DNA from: an uncultured Bacteroidales bacterium
GTDB lineage: Bacteria > Bacteroidota > Bacteroidia > Bacteroidales > Bacteroidaceae
Length of the DNA: 33,325 nucleotides
NCBI GenBank assembly: GCA_902785075.1
Contig: CACZXN010000029.1
Span: 1 to 33,325 of the forward strand
Direction of reading: 5' to 3'
A model generated the notes under the pieces. The model was not told the origin of the DNA. It did not search any database and saw only the letters and a list, made by a program, of their open reading frames with translations. Shown here piece by piece: positions 32,688 to 33,325 of this stretch. Within the stretch, counting starts at the first letter, position 1; each line of letters begins with the position of its first letter. Position numbers and translations under genes: made by a program.

Positions 32688-33227
32688 ATGAAGAACTATA
32701 TTTTTTCATCTGCTTTCATCAGTTTGTTGATGATGTTTTATCTACCTTTTACACATGCCCAGAATCTGAATAAAACAACAGCGGAAAAGGTACGAAATGA
32801 AACAATCGATCAATGGAAAAAAGGACTTTCCGACAAATTAAAATCCACAAATGAGACTAGTTGTATTATACAGGGAAATCTGAAAATGAAATACACCGCT
32901 CAAATATTTGGAGAGAAACCGGCCGATGGTCGGAGTCTGTGGATTTCGATGCATGGAGGTGGTAATGCACCCACGGCACTCAACGATAGCCAATGGGAGA
33001 ACCAGAAGCGACTGTATCGCCCACAGGGTGCCGTTTATCTCAGTCCGCGAGCCATCACCAACACATGGGACCTTCATTTCCGTCCCGAGGACGACACCTT
33101 CTACCGTCAGATTATCATGATGATGCAGGTCAGCAGATCCATCCTGCCGCCGATATGCAGCAGTACAGACGCCATAACTATGAGTGTGCCCACTGCTTTC
33201 AGCCAGAAGCTCTGCATGGTCATGTAG
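32688..33227 (+). pseudogene. Truncated secreted alpha/beta-hydrolase (esterase-like)
   Basis: The start at 32688 opens a good signal peptide (MKNYIFSSAFISLLMMFYLP, cut after THAQ region). The mature part has KPADGRSLWISMHGGGNAP, the oxyanion-hole region of a secreted alpha/beta-hydrolase group, followed by GAVYLSPRAITNTWDLHF and FYRQIIMMM. After about residue 144 (base 33120) family resemblance stops. The expected continuation, with the G-x-S-A-G-G nucleophile elbow, is missing, and the last 35 codons before the TAG are simply the reverse of the transporter fragment on the other strand. The product would lack catalytic Ser, Asp and His and should be inactive. Confidence 0.75.
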
Positions 33228-33325
33228 GGTATTAGTTTTAGCTCCATAGCGGAGTTTGCGTACTCATTCTCGTCTATCGCAGTGTTCAGGTCACGGCTGC
33301 GCTCACGGCCTCTGGTATAGGGCAC
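33107..33325 (-). pseudogene. Fragment of an ABC-transporter membrane domain (tentative)
   Basis: The frame is open at the right edge and reads RERSRDLNTAIDENEYANSA, then MELKLIPYMTMQSFWLKAVG, a hydrophobic span (TLIVMASVLLHIGG) and MDLLTCIIMII before a TGA. This resembles the region between the fourth and fifth helices of exporter-type ABC permease-ATPases of Bacteroidetes, where such proteins have NxAIDE...MELKxIP. It stops at the junction with the hydrolase fragment, so the remaining helices and the ATPase domain are absent on this side. Only 72 residues are visible and the family call is from memory of the pattern. Confidence 0.45.

Overview
The window looks like a chromosomal segment of a Bacteroidales member, most likely a Prevotella-type species. 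The evidence is promoters of the Bacteroidetes form (TTTG, a 19-nt gap, then TAnnTTTG), start codons in AT-rich leaders without Shine-Dalgarno sites, acidic residues after lipoprotein cysteines, large secreted modular proteins with a Por/T9SS-like C-terminal tail, and a histone-like HU relative with a Gly/Asp-rich tail. The genus is an inference from these traits; no marker gene is present.

Layout. (1) 1-974: the end of an HU-like DNA-binding protein, then a repeat-rich stretch with three REP-like palindromes, a ladder of short tandem duplications, a strong hairpin and a 28-codon remnant of a PQQ-type beta-propeller gene. (2) 975-15354, plus strand: a 3631-residue secreted modular protein, a lipoprotein whose gene starts 2 nt after it, and a GH127-type glycosidase with a starch-binding-like module. 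The giant protein and the lipoprotein carry four copies of one shared module. (3) 15355-18203: a 3 x 21-bp tandem repeat, a terminator, then on the minus strand a UvrD/PcrA helicase gene and a small secreted protein gene.

(4) 18247-32421, all minus strand: an exopolysaccharide or capsule locus of the Wzx/Wzy type, visibly more AT-rich than region 2. In transcription order it holds an initiating sugar-phosphate transferase, Wza-like export protein, Wzz-like chain-length protein, Wzx-like flippase, EpsG/Wzy-like polymerase, hexapeptide acetyltransferase and WbsX-like protein. A 410-nt gap follows, then a second unit with a GT4 transferase, WecB and an SGNH lipoprotein, and a third with a GT2 transferase and a GH16 glucanase-like lipoprotein. 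The second and third units are preceded by two copies of one 95-nt promoter block. The expected chain is: repeat unit started on undecaprenyl phosphate, extended by GT4, GT2 and perhaps WbsX, with ManNAc supplied by WecB; flipped by Wzx; polymerised by Wzy under Wzz control; exported through Wza; and modified by the acetyltransferase, SGNH and GH16 proteins.

(5) 32422-33325: a divergent promoter region, then the first half of a secreted alpha/beta-hydrolase gene that is abruptly joined to an antisense fragment of what looks like an ABC-transporter membrane domain. This is either a genomic rearrangement or an assembly join.

No tRNA, rRNA, CRISPR array, complete insertion sequence or SusC/SusD pair was seen. 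The strongest leads are the 95-nt duplicated promoter block, the module shared between the giant protein and its lipoprotein partner, and the nested palindrome at 23488-23535.
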